A DNA stretch of 64,000 nucleotides from positions 277,176 to 341,175 of the forward strand of contig NZ_KE384441.1 in the NCBI RefSeq assembly GCF_000425725.1, read 5' to 3'. Under the pieces are notes generated by a model. It had not been told where the DNA came from, did not search any database, and was given only the letters and a program-made list of their open reading frames with translations. Shown piece after piece: positions 46,404 through 54,715 of this stretch (the first letter of the stretch is position 1; every line of letters starts with the position of its first letter). Source of the stretch: Halomonas halocynthiae DSM 14573. GTDB lineage: Bacteria > Pseudomonadota > Gammaproteobacteria > Pseudomonadales > Halomonadaceae. Made by a program: the position numbers and the translations under genes.

Positions 46404-46737
46404 TGAACGGCTCACTCTCCATCACTTCGCCCATGCTCGAGCCGGAGACAAGGGCGATCGTCTCAACCTTGCGGTGTTTGTGTACCAGCCCGACCATTAT
46501 GCTTGGCTGCTTGAGCAACTGACTGAGGAACGTGTTGCCACCCTCTTCTCTCATCGCGGCGTCACTCAGGTCAGGCGATATCCCATGCCTAATCTCCACG
46601 GCATTAATTTGGTGCTCGACGATGTGCTCCAGGGTGGTGTAAATGGTTCCCTCAATCTTGATGGACACGGTAAGACGCTTTCCTTCATGCTGCTTTCAAT
46701 GCTGGTGGAGCGCCCAGCACTCACTGTTACATGCTGA
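46396..46737 (+). CDS. AtuA-like ferredoxin-fold small subunit
   Basis: A 113-residue protein: HHFAHARAGDKGDRLNLAVFVY, RYPMPNLHGINLVLDDVLQGGVNGSLNLDGHGKTLS in pieces; the ARAGDKGD and N-L-D-G-HGK segments are the family signature of the C-terminal domain of AtuA/DUF1446 proteins. ATG 46396 is chosen, inside the end of the large subunit gene; both must act as one enzyme. Confidence 0.85.
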   Translation: MSSERLTLHHFAHARAGDKGDRLNLAVFVYQPDHYAWLLEQLTEERVATLFSHRGVTQVRRYPMPNLHGINLVLDDVLQGGVNGSLNLDGHGKTLSFMLLSMLVERPALTVTC

Positions 46738-46750
46738 TTTTAACTATCAG

Positions 46751-46785
46751 GAAAGCGCTGCATAAATCCAGTCGCTGATGGCTTT
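46751..46785 (+). mobile_element. IS5-type end remnant
   Basis: GGAAAGCGCTGCATAAATCC is close to the IS5-type end at 39531 (GGAAGCGCTGCACAAACCC). No transposase sequence follows that I can recognise, up to 46911. Confidence 0.45.
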
Positions 46786-46911
46786 TCGGCATCGGCGGTT
46801 TAGAGTTTTTAAGCATCATTTTCCAATGTAACTACCCGATAAAAAAGAGCTTATTCGCTAAAGTCGAATACCAGAGCAGGGAAGGACTTTCTTGCAGCGA
46901 GTTGTTCATGG

Positions 46912-46943
46912 CGTAGCGAGGGAGCTTTGCTCCTCTCGCTACG
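46912..46943 (-). terminator. Strong hairpin after the hydrolase operon
   Basis: CGTAGCGAGGGAGC pairs with GCTCCTCTCGCTACG (one bulge) 14 bp beyond the HAD gene stop. No T tract; probable 3' end of the 53-47 kb operon. Confidence 0.6.
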
Positions 46944-46957
46944 GATCGGAGGGTCAA

Positions 46958-47491
46958 CTAGAAGTCGCCGTCGGCACACTGTAGGCAGGTCAGGCCGAGC
47001 TGGCGCCAGCCGGCCACCACAGCGTTGCGGTCGTCGATGACGAGCCAGGGTCGGTAGCCATCTTCGCGCATACGCCCCAATAGCCTTGCCTTGACCTCTT
47101 CGTCGGCTACCTCGTCATCGCCTGCGGGGCGAAGATAGAGCGCGTCGAAGGGAATGGCATTGCTGACCAGCCAGTCATGGGTATGGTCCGTATGACTCGC
47201 TGGGCGGCCGGAGCAGATCAGGATGTGCTGTCCTTGGGCCTTGAGCAGGTTCACTAGCCGGGCCACAGGCTCAATCACCGGCGCTGTGGCCATGTGCTGG
47301 AAAAACGGGTCCCAGTGCTTCTCGGCGCCTAGAACCCAGGGGCCGACGGTTTCGGTGTCGAGCTCAGCCAGGGTGCCATCGACATCGACGATTACGGCAT
47401 CGATGGCTCCTTGAATAGAGCGCCAGTGTTCCTTCGAGAGAGTGGTGGCGTGCTGTTGGTTAAGCGGACTAGAGGATATCTTTGATGTCAT
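46958..47491 (-). CDS. HAD phosphatase, polynucleotide-kinase 3'-phosphatase-like
   Basis: A 177-residue HAD protein: motif I VIVDVDGTLAELD, motif II ILICSGRP, a DWLVSNAIPFDALYLRPAGDDE region and WLVIDDRNAVVAGWR (motif III/IV). The spacing and the SGRxxxxxxxTxxWL pattern match the phosphatase domain of T4 Pnkp, which removes 3'- and 2',3'-cyclic phosphates from nucleic acids or nucleotides. Overlaps the histidine phosphatase gene by 23 bp. Last gene of the operon. Confidence 0.8.
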   Translation of the reverse strand: MTSKISSSPLNQQHATTLSKEHWRSIQGAIDAVIVDVDGTLAELDTETVGPWVLGAEKHWDPFFQHMATAPVIEPVARLVNLLKAQGQHILICSGRPASHTDHTHDWLVSNAIPFDALYLRPAGDDEVADEEVKARLLGRMREDGYRPWLVIDDRNAVVAGWRQLGLTCLQCADGDF

Positions 47492-48026
47492 CGTGATTAC
47501 CAAGCAGGTGGAAGGTCCAGCCCAGTGAGCCGGGACGTATCAATAGTGGTCGAGCGTTGGGTAGCCGAGGGCCTTCGGGGCGTCCGTAAACGAGCCGTTG
47601 AATTACTCGGTAGACGCCGGAGTGGGCGATGATCAGTGGATACGGGTGAACGGCAAGTGTCGCATTGAGCGTAGCGACGACTCGTGCTTCGAAGCTTTCC
47701 CAGCTTTCGCCGCCGGGCGGGGTGCTCAGGTAGGGTGGCTGATACGCCAGCGGTTCGCACTCCAGCAGCCCCCAGTTGCGCTCGTCGAGTCCGGCGAGAC
47801 TCGCGAAATCCTGTCCGGGCACGGCAAGTTCAGTCGTCTGCTGGGCACGCAGGCGTGAACTTGTCACCACTTTTGACCAGGGGCGTTCGAGCAGCGGTCG
47901 GGCCGATTTTGCCTGGTCTTCACCCAACCTCGTTAGCGGCACATCGGTGTGGCCACCTATCAAGCCGTCGCGATTGAGAGGCGTCTCGCCGTGGCGCATG
48001 AACACAAAGGGGCTAGCCAGCAGCAT
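47469..48026 (-). CDS. Histidine phosphatase (phosphoglycerate-mutase superfamily)
   Basis: A 185-residue branch-1 histidine phosphatase: catalytic FMRHGETPLNRDG, second Arg in SSRLRAQQTTELA, DERNWGLLECEPL and second His in LIIAHSGVYR. Such enzymes remove phosphate from sugars or nucleotides. Overlaps the MBL gene by 14 bp. Together with MBL and HAD partners it suggests stepwise phosphoester cleavage. Confidence 0.87.
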   Translation of the reverse strand: MLLASPFVFMRHGETPLNRDGLIGGHTDVPLTRLGEDQAKSARPLLERPWSKVVTSSRLRAQQTTELAVPGQDFASLAGLDERNWGLLECEPLAYQPPYLSTPPGGESWESFEARVVATLNATLAVHPYPLIIAHSGVYRVIQRLVYGRPEGPRLPNARPLLIRPGSLGWTFHLLGNHDDIKDIL

Positions 48027-49140
48027 TACACACCTCGCTGGTCGGATGCAGGGCTCGAGTAGGGGTGACCATGGCGAGCTTCTGTGCCGGAGGCGAGAGC
48101 GGGAAATCCCGCTGCCACTCCGGGGTCAGCTCGGTAAACAAAGGCCACAGTTCCTGTGCCTGGAGCAGGTTCATCAGTGTAGTGATGTCGGTCAGCCGGG
48201 GGTGGACATTCCAGCGTTGCCATGTGGCCTCGCCGGCGGCTACCTGGCGTCGGCGAGACGGTGTCAGGTAGCCGCTGTGCAGGGTGTGGAAGCCGGGCCA
48301 GGTATTGCGGAGGCCATCGTCATCAACAAGCAGTAGATGCGGCGTGGCGGATGGAGGCACGGTGAGCAGCTCACGCAGCCTGGCGTCAATGCCTGGGCGG
48401 CGGAGTGTGTCTGGCAGCGCCAGCAGGCGCGCTAGCGCCTGGTGGCAGCCTTCGTCGAGAGCTAGCCGAGTTAAATTCTCATCGCCGACATGTGTCGACT
48501 CCGAGTTGTCAATGAACCACAGTGCTATCTCCGCGGCGCGGCCAGAGGCTGGGACTGGCATCACAGTAGGATGTTTAAGGTGATCTGTCATGGCGGCTTG
48601 GGCTGCAGCGAGGGACTGGTCGTAGCGCCCGTAGGAGGTGTCCAAAAGGGCAATGGCGGCTGTCGGCGGCGGGTCGAAGGGGAAAACCGCAGACTCTAGG
48701 CAGGTGTCGCCTGAGTAAAAAATTCCCTGGCCCAGGGCCAGATGTAGCCAGACGCCATCTAGCGAGTGGCCAGCTTGGCCGGTGGTAACGCGTACACCGG
48801 CAATCCTCTGCTCTCCGCGGGAGGCAAGCGCTCGCCAGCGACGTCCGGCAGGCAGCGCTCTGGCTGTCTCGCTGGTGCAGTAGAGTGGAATGTCGCTGGG
48901 TAGCTGTGCCAGGCTTCCGGTGTGGTCGGGGTGATCGTGGCTGATCAGGATGGCATCGGGCCAGCCCCGACGCTCAAGGTCGCTGACCCACTCGCAGGCT
49001 GTCCCTGGGTCCAGGGGGCCTCCGGCATCGAGCAGCAGACGAACCTTGGTCGTCTCTATCAGGATCGCTGCCGGCGCCTTGGCGCCGAGGCCACTGAGAA
49101 CGGTGATTTTGACAGGCTCTTCTCTGGTCGTCTGCTTCAT
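48013..49140 (-). CDS. Metallo-beta-lactamase-fold hydrolase
   Basis: A 375-residue protein with the MBL metal site: ISHDHPDHTGSLAQ (HxHxDH), TGQAGHSLDGV, YSGDTCLESAV (Asp bridging) and a later His. Such proteins act as phosphodiesterases or lactonases; the ~150-residue C-terminal part (PGIDARLRELLTVPP onward) is not recognised. ATG at 49140 overlaps the ABC ATPase stop by 4 bp (ATGA). Cytoplasmic (no signal peptide), so it handles imported substrate. Confidence 0.87.
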   Translation of the reverse strand: MKQTTREEPVKITVLSGLGAKAPAAILIETTKVRLLLDAGGPLDPGTACEWVSDLERRGWPDAILISHDHPDHTGSLAQLPSDIPLYCTSETARALPAGRRWRALASRGEQRIAGVRVTTGQAGHSLDGVWLHLALGQGIFYSGDTCLESAVFPFDPPPTAAIALLDTSYGRYDQSLAAAQAAMTDHLKHPTVMPVPASGRAAEIALWFIDNSESTHVGDENLTRLALDEGCHQALARLLALPDTLRRPGIDARLRELLTVPPSATPHLLLVDDDGLRNTWPGFHTLHSGYLTPSRRRQVAAGEATWQRWNVHPRLTDITTLMNLLQAQELWPLFTELTPEWQRDFPLSPPAQKLAMVTPTRALHPTSEVCNAAG

Positions 49141-50345
49141 GCGTCCGGCTCCAGGCACCAGGCGCGCTGGATCGTGACGCCGACTGCGCTCTCGGCGGCT
49201 AGGTATGTCGGTGAATAAGCCTGTAGCTGGGTGCCGTCAGCAAGTCTTAAGTGCACTTCGTAGCGTTCTCCGCGAAAGATCGAGCTCACGACGCGAGCGC
49301 CTATCTGGCTATCTGTGCCGTTGTTGGAGGTGAGGCCCGACATTGCACTGCGGGGTGTCGTATTGATTGGCGACAGGCGCACATGCTCTGGGCGCACCAC
49401 GACATGGGTCGTCTTGGTATTTTGACCCTTGTTCCAGGCCCTGAGGGAGGCAGTGAGGTGCTCACCGTTGACCGTGGTGGATGGCGTCAGTCCGGGTAGC
49501 TTCATGATGCTACCCTGGCCGATGAAGTCGGCGACCCAGGGGGTGCGCGGCTGGCGATACAAGACTTCCGGGGTGGCGAGTTGAATCAGTCTGCCGTCCC
49601 TCATCACCGCAATACGGTCGGCCAGCGACATGGCCTCGCCTTGGTCGTGGGTGACGTAGACCAGAGTGGCCTGGGTGCGCTGGTGAAAATCGCGAAAACT
49701 GTCTTCCATGGCGGCGCGCAGGTGGCGGTCGAGATTTGCCAGGGGCTCGTCGAGCAGCACCACCTCAGGGGAGGTGACCAGGCAGCGGGCCAGTGCCACG
49801 CGTTGACGTTGGCCACCACTAAGTTCCTGGGGGGGGCGGTTGCCATAGGCAGCGAGTTCGACCAGCGCCAACGCCTCGTCGACGCGACGCTGGTATTCCT
49901 GACCGCGAATACCCTGGAGCTTGAGCGCATAGCCCACGTTGTCGGCCACACTCATATGCGGCCAGAGGGCGTAGGTCTGGAACACCATACCCATGTTGCG
50001 TTCTTCTGGCGGTAGTGGTCGGCTGCCGTCGTCAAGGTGGCGTCCGTTCAGAGTGATGTGACCAGCGCTCAATGCCTCGAAGCCGGCCAAGGTGCGCAGC
50101 ATGGTTGTTTTGCCGCAGCCGCTGGGGCCGAGCAGGGCGATGAACTCGCCTGGTGCGATGTCCAGCGACACGCCGCTTAGTGCTGCTTGGCTGCTGAAGT
50201 ACTTGGTGGCACCGGCGATGCTCAGGCCGCGGTGGCCATCGCTGGTCTCACGAATGCTGGTGTCATCCGCTGGAAGAATAGACTCCTTGGTCTCGACGGG
50301 AGCAGGGGGGTACATTGAACGGCGTAAGGTTGATAGAAAGTTCAC
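49137..50345 (-). CDS. ABC transporter ATP-binding protein (PotA/FbpC type)
   Basis: 402 residues: Walker A LLGPSGCGKTT, Q-loop MVFQTYALWPHMS, signature LSGGQRQRVALAR, Walker B VVLLDEPLANLD, H-loop VTHDQ, then a TOBE domain with VVRPEHVRLSP. GTG start with AAGGAG 8 bp upstream. Energises the permease encoded 4 bp upstream; class takes Fe3+, polyamines, phosphonates and thiamine. Confidence 0.92.
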   Translation of the reverse strand: MNFLSTLRRSMYPPAPVETKESILPADDTSIRETSDGHRGLSIAGATKYFSSQAALSGVSLDIAPGEFIALLGPSGCGKTTMLRTLAGFEALSAGHITLNGRHLDDGSRPLPPEERNMGMVFQTYALWPHMSVADNVGYALKLQGIRGQEYQRRVDEALALVELAAYGNRPPQELSGGQRQRVALARCLVTSPEVVLLDEPLANLDRHLRAAMEDSFRDFHQRTQATLVYVTHDQGEAMSLADRIAVMRDGRLIQLATPEVLYRQPRTPWVADFIGQGSIMKLPGLTPSTTVNGEHLTASLRAWNKGQNTKTTHVVVRPEHVRLSPINTTPRSAMSGLTSNNGTDSQIGARVVSSIFRGERYEVHLRLADGTQLQAYSPTYLAAESAVGVTIQRAWCLEPDA

Positions 50346-50349
50346 GACT

Positions 50350-52053
50350 TCACTCCTTCCAGGGGATCACGCCACGGGGCAGACGACCGGCCATCAGGTT
50401 TAAGGTAAGCATCAGGGCGGCGACTAGGAGAACGACTACCACGGCGACCGCTGAGGCCAGCACACTGTCTCCGCCCTCATCGAGGTTGAAAATTAATACG
50501 CCGAGGGTCTCGTTGCTGGCACTCCATAAAAGCGCCGATACGGTTAGCTCGTTGACCGCAGTCAGGAAGACCAGGATTCCGCCAGCGGCGAGGGCAGGCG
50601 CAGTCAGCGGCATGATGATAGTCATCAGACGCCGCCAGGGGCTGGCACCGGCCAGCTGTGCGGCCTCTTCCAGTGAGGCGTCGAGCTGTCCCAGGCTCGC
50701 CGTGACGGGCTTCAGGCATACCACCAAAAAGCGCGCCAGGTAGGCGATCAAGATGATCGTCAGGGTGCCGTAGAGGCTCGTCTCAATCAGCGGCAGGGGG
50801 CGTACGAAAAGCAGAATGCAGGCTACTGCCAAGACGACGCCTGGTAGCGCATAGGGAATCTCGATAACTCCCAGTAGCCAGGCTTGCAGCCGCTCTGGCA
50901 TGCGTCCCAGGCGATAGGCCAGCGGCAGGCACACTGCCATCAGCACCAGGGCCGCGCCGCCAGCAAGCCATAGGCTGTTAGACATGGCTCGCCAGGTAAC
51001 GCCCTGGCGACCAAGCATTTCGCGGTAAGCATCGAGAGTTGCGGTGGTGGCGTTAAGAGGTACGCCCATAGCGGGCACCAGTGAGCCGACCACCAGTGCT
51101 GTAAGCGGAGCGAGCAGAATCATCGCCAGCACAAGCCCCATGCCTACCTCCAACGGGGTTCGAGAACGTCCCAAGGAGAAGTCATGCGCGCGCCCGCCAT
51201 GGCCGATTAGCCCGAATCGGCTGCGGCGTAGCAGGTGCTGTTGCAGGGCTACGCCGACCAGTGCCAAGAGTCCGATCAGCACTGATAGCCCAGCCATCTC
51301 AGCGAGTACGTTGGTACCGAAACTAGCCATACGTTGATAAATCAGGGTTGGCAGCACCAGGTAGCCCGTGGGAATGCCGAGCATGGCAGGGATACCGAAA
51401 TTGCCAAGGCTGGCGGTGAAGGCCATGGCTCCGCCGGCGACCAGCCCCGAACGGGTGATGGGCACGATGATTTGGCCCCACACTTGGCGCTGGTTGGCTC
51501 CCTGGATGCGAGCTGCCTCGACCAATTCTCGGGGTAGCGATAGCAGGCTCGTACGCAGCGCCAGAAACACCAGAGGAGCGCTTTGGATGCCTAGCAACAG
51601 ACCGATGCCGGCCGGTGAGTACAAAGGCTGAGGGCTGCCGAGTGCTGGAGCCAATCCGAGGCTTGCCAACAATGGGCTTGCGGGGCCAAATAATTGTAGC
51701 CAGGCAAGGGCCGTGACTTGGGGTGGAATCATCATCGGTAACATGAAGCAGAAAACCCAGATGCCTTTGGCGCGCACATTGGTCAGGGTGATGATGAAAG
51801 CAAAAAGGCTCCCGAGTGCTAGGGCGATCAGCATACCCAAAGCCGAGGTGACTAGACTGTGCCACAGAGCCAGCCAAGTGCTGGGAGCACTGAGGACTTG
51901 GGCGAGTGGCGCTTCGTTTCTGAGTTCAAGCCCACCAAGCGCCTCAATAATGAGCCGGACGCTTGGCGCTAAGCTGACCAGCACTATCAGGATTGTTAGG
52001 GCGGTTAGCAGTCGGCGCTGGCGATCCGCCCCTTGAGAAGTGTTTTCCATCAT
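50350..52053 (-). CDS. ABC transporter permease, two fused membrane domains (FbpB type)
   Basis: A 567-residue protein with two BPD_transp_1 domains and EAA loops: LVEAARIQGANQRQVWGQIIVP and LEEAAQLAGASPWRRLMTIIMP. Double permeases are typical of Fe3+ and 2-aminoethylphosphonate-type importers. One base overlap with the binding-protein gene. Confidence 0.93.
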   Translation of the reverse strand: MMENTSQGADRQRRLLTALTILIVLVSLAPSVRLIIEALGGLELRNEAPLAQVLSAPSTWLALWHSLVTSALGMLIALALGSLFAFIITLTNVRAKGIWVFCFMLPMMIPPQVTALAWLQLFGPASPLLASLGLAPALGSPQPLYSPAGIGLLLGIQSAPLVFLALRTSLLSLPRELVEAARIQGANQRQVWGQIIVPITRSGLVAGGAMAFTASLGNFGIPAMLGIPTGYLVLPTLIYQRMASFGTNVLAEMAGLSVLIGLLALVGVALQQHLLRRSRFGLIGHGGRAHDFSLGRSRTPLEVGMGLVLAMILLAPLTALVVGSLVPAMGVPLNATTATLDAYREMLGRQGVTWRAMSNSLWLAGGAALVLMAVCLPLAYRLGRMPERLQAWLLGVIEIPYALPGVVLAVACILLFVRPLPLIETSLYGTLTIILIAYLARFLVVCLKPVTASLGQLDASLEEAAQLAGASPWRRLMTIIMPLTAPALAAGGILVFLTAVNELTVSALLWSASNETLGVLIFNLDEGGDSVLASAVAVVVVLLVAALMLTLNLMAGRLPRGVIPWKE

Positions 52054-53063
52054 CAGTCGCCAAATAACTCAGAGAAGCGAGCCTTGGCGGCAGCTTCTTC
52101 GTTCAGAGCCCGTTCGCTGTCGAGCGGCATCAACGTAATGTCTTCTCGGGGCGGGAAGCCTGTCGGTGGTGCAATGTCATCGCGAGCTGGCAGATAACCC
52201 ATTTCGCTGACCAGTTGCTGGCCAGGCTCTGAGATCACAAAGTCGACGAAGCGCCGAGCCGCATTAACGTCGTCAGCATCTTTCATGATGGCGACCGGCT
52301 CGGTGACTGCACTTGAACCCTCCTCGGGAAACACGAAAGTCACCGGTGATCCCTTAATAGCCTCGCGAATCGGCAGGAAGTCGACGACCACGCCGTAGGG
52401 TTTGGTGCCGGAGGCTACCGCTTTGAATACCCCGCCATTACCGCCTTGGGCCTCGGCGTCATTGGCTGCCAGTGCCTCAATGTAGTCCCAGCCAAGTGCG
52501 GTATTGTCGGTCAGGCTTGCTAGGTGAATCAGCGCAGCACCAGAGTAGAGCGGGCTTGGCATTGTCACCTGGCCCTTGAGTGCCTCGTCGGTCAGATCCT
52601 GCCAGCTTTGCGGAGCTTCAGCTGCACGGTTGTTGTAGACGATGCCCGTGGTGATCAGTTTGGTGCCGTAGTAATAGCCATCGCTATGGTATAGCTGCGT
52701 ATCGAAGGCATCGCGCTCAGGGCTCTGATAGGGCTGCAGGAGGTCATCGGTGATTAGCGATTCCATGGTAACGGCGTCGGCGATTAGTAGTACGTCGGGG
52801 CGGCTTACGCCCACCTCTAACTCTGAGCGCAGGCGCGCCATCAGACGGGTAGTGCCATCGCGTACCCACTCGATGCTGATATCTGGGTTGGCTGCCTCGA
52901 AGGCGTCGATGGTCTGCTGGGCATCGCTGCTGGGCTGGCTGGTATAAAGCGTTAGGGTCGTCTCGGCGGCTTGGGCTGAGGCTGCCATTACGATAAGACT
53001 GGTGGCTGACAGGAGTGGTGTGAGGTGGCGAGCGACGGTGATGAAGTTACGAGTGGTAGACAT
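52053..53063 (-). CDS. ABC transporter periplasmic binding protein (Fe3+/aminoethylphosphonate class)
   Basis: A 336-residue type-II binding protein: signal peptide ending AASAQA-AE, then LTLYTSQPSSDAQQTIDAFEAANPDISIEWVRDGT (split between strands), LLIADAVTMESL and PVAIMKDADDVNAARRFVDF. The tyrosine cluster expected of FbpA iron binding is not evident, so a phosphonate, organophosphate or sugar-phosphate ligand is more plausible. First gene of the operon, divergent from a DeoR regulator. Confidence 0.9.
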   Translation of the reverse strand: MSTTRNFITVARHLTPLLSATSLIVMAASAQAAETTLTLYTSQPSSDAQQTIDAFEAANPDISIEWVRDGTTRLMARLRSELEVGVSRPDVLLIADAVTMESLITDDLLQPYQSPERDAFDTQLYHSDGYYYGTKLITTGIVYNNRAAEAPQSWQDLTDEALKGQVTMPSPLYSGAALIHLASLTDNTALGWDYIEALAANDAEAQGGNGGVFKAVASGTKPYGVVVDFLPIREAIKGSPVTFVFPEEGSSAVTEPVAIMKDADDVNAARRFVDFVISEPGQQLVSEMGYLPARDDIAPPTGFPPREDITLMPLDSERALNEEAAAKARFSELFGD

Positions 53064-53210
53064 GAAGCGCTCCTTGAGGCAGTGGCGTGGACGAATTATT
53101 CAGTCTGTTTATCCAGCCCGTGCGGATTGGATGGTCTTCCCGCGACGAGTGGGTCGATGCGAGAGCTGCCTACAAGGGTAATGTCATCTGTTTACAACAT
53201 GGTGACAGTA

Positions 53211-53262
53211 AGCTTTCGTTTGAACGCGATTAGCTTTCGTTTTCCTGCCACTGACTTTCGCT
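53211..53262. promoter_or_regulatory. Three operator-like repeats with 21-bp period
   Basis: AGCTTTCGTT at 53211 and 53232, and GACTTTCGCT at 53253: exact 21-bp spacing, two helical turns. TTTCG-containing repeats are typical of DeoR-family operators. They lie between the divergent ABC operon and the deoR-type gene. Confidence 0.78.
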
Positions 53263-53275
53263 GATTGGAGTTTTA

Positions 53276-54031
53276 CTGGATCGTCATGAACGCCGCCGCC
53301 ATTTGCTGACCCTTATCCATGAGTCGGGTAGTCAGTCGCCGGCTGCCCTGGCACGGCACCTTCAGGTTTCGGTGCAGACCATTCGCGCGGATGTTCGGGC
53401 GCTTTCCGAGCGCGGTCTGGTGCTTCGTCGCCAAGGTGAGGTGCTACCTTTTCCGGGCCGTGAAAATGATGACTTTGATCGGCGTGCCATCATCAATATC
53501 GACGGCAAGCGACGCATTGCAGCCCTCGCCCAAGAGTTGATTGAAGACCACCAGGTATTGTTTCTCGGTACAGGAACCACGGTCGAACAGGTGGCGTTGC
53601 GGCTCGGCGTTCATCAGGATTTGCAAGTCATCACCAATAACCTGCATGCGGCGATGGCGCTATGTCATCAGAGCTGCGAGGTAGTGGTTTGTGGTGGGCG
53701 TATTCGGCGCCGCGACAAGGACGTGATCGGCGGTGATGCCTGGCGCTTCTTTCAGCGCTATCGGGCCGATGTGGGTATTGTGTCGGTGGGGGGCATGGAC
53801 GACGATGGTCGGCTGTATGACTACAACGATGACGAAGTGATGGCGAGGGAGGCACTATTCGCCCACGCCGCGCAGAGGGTGCTGGTGCTCGATCGCACCA
53901 AGCTTGCGACCCAGTTACGCTGCACGGCGGGGGAGCTTGCTGATTTCGATGTGGTGATCACCGATCAAGCGCTGCCAGATCAGTTAAGAAGTCCGCTGGC
54001 GGCACGTGGTATACGTTTTTTGAGTGCCTGA
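53276..54031 (+). CDS. DeoR-family regulator (probable CTG start)
   Basis: About 251 residues: HTH ERRRHLLTLIHESGSQ.. LARHLQVSVQTIRADVRALSERG and a DeoR sugar-phosphate-binding C-domain (LGTGTTVEQVALRL, ITNNLHAAMALC, VCGGRIRR.. VGGMDDDGRL). The usual ERRxxIL start is kept only if translation begins at CTG 53276, which has GGAG 5 bp upstream; the TTG at 53303 would cut helix 1. DeoR effectors are mostly phosphorylated sugars, in line with a phosphoester-importing operon. Confidence 0.85.
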   Translation: MDRHERRRHLLTLIHESGSQSPAALARHLQVSVQTIRADVRALSERGLVLRRQGEVLPFPGRENDDFDRRAIINIDGKRRIAALAQELIEDHQVLFLGTGTTVEQVALRLGVHQDLQVITNNLHAAMALCHQSCEVVVCGGRIRRRDKDVIGGDAWRFFQRYRADVGIVSVGGMDDDGRLYDYNDDEVMAREALFAHAAQRVLVLDRTKLATQLRCTAGELADFDVVITDQALPDQLRSPLAARGIRFLSA

Positions 54032-54118
54032 ATGGCTTCTTTCATCTTGTCACCTAGGCCCAACAGGTGCTAGCTGACCGAGCCGACTCGCGTAGTGATG
54101 AGTGCTGGACGCTTATCG

Positions 54119-54601
54119 TCATACGCTATCGGTGATGAGCTGTTCTGCGGTGTCGAACTTGCTTCGCTTACGTGAAATCAGGGTACGGAACTTCTTCAGG
54201 TTGTCATCGGCGTAAAGTACGGCGTCGCAGAAGCGGTCGTAGGCTGCCATGTCTGGCACTGTCACGATTAGCACGAAGTCGATCTCACCGGTGACCTTGT
54301 AGCACTGCTTGACTTCGGCAGCGGCGAGAGCACGCTTCTCGAAGCGTTGGTATAGCACCTTATGGTCCCGCTCCATGATCACTTCCACCACCATGTGCAG
54401 GCACGGACCGAGGGCCTCGGGGTTCAGTAGAGCGACCTGGCGCTCGATGATGCCGACTTGCTTGAGTCGCTTAACCCGCTTGAGGCAGGCCGACGGTGAC
54501 AGGCCAATGGCATCTGCCAGTGCCTGATTGGTCAGGCTGGCGTCGCGTTGTAGCTGGTCGAGCAGGCGGCGGTCTATGGTATCAATGTGCATATTATTCA
54601 T
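54119..54601 (-). CDS. Lrp/AsnC-family regulator
   Basis: A 160-residue Lrp protein: HTH DRRLLDQLQRDASLTNQALADAIGLSPSACLKRVKRL and RAM domain (VEVIMERDHKVLYQRFE, CYKVTGEIDFVLIVTVPDMAAYD). Divergent from the Gate-domain gene with a 114-bp AT-rich gap, so it probably controls it and itself. Confidence 0.9.
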   Translation of the reverse strand: MNNMHIDTIDRRLLDQLQRDASLTNQALADAIGLSPSACLKRVKRLKQVGIIERQVALLNPEALGPCLHMVVEVIMERDHKVLYQRFEKRALAAAEVKQCYKVTGEIDFVLIVTVPDMAAYDRFCDAVLYADDNLKKFRTLISRKRSKFDTAEQLITDSV

Positions 54602-54715
54602 AATACTGATATTAAAGAATATAAAATACGTTGTATATGGTGCTTTTTAAAGAAGATTCTGCGGGCTTTTGGGTAAAATAGTAATCCCTTTTTTGTCCTC
54701 GGCCTGGAATCTCGT

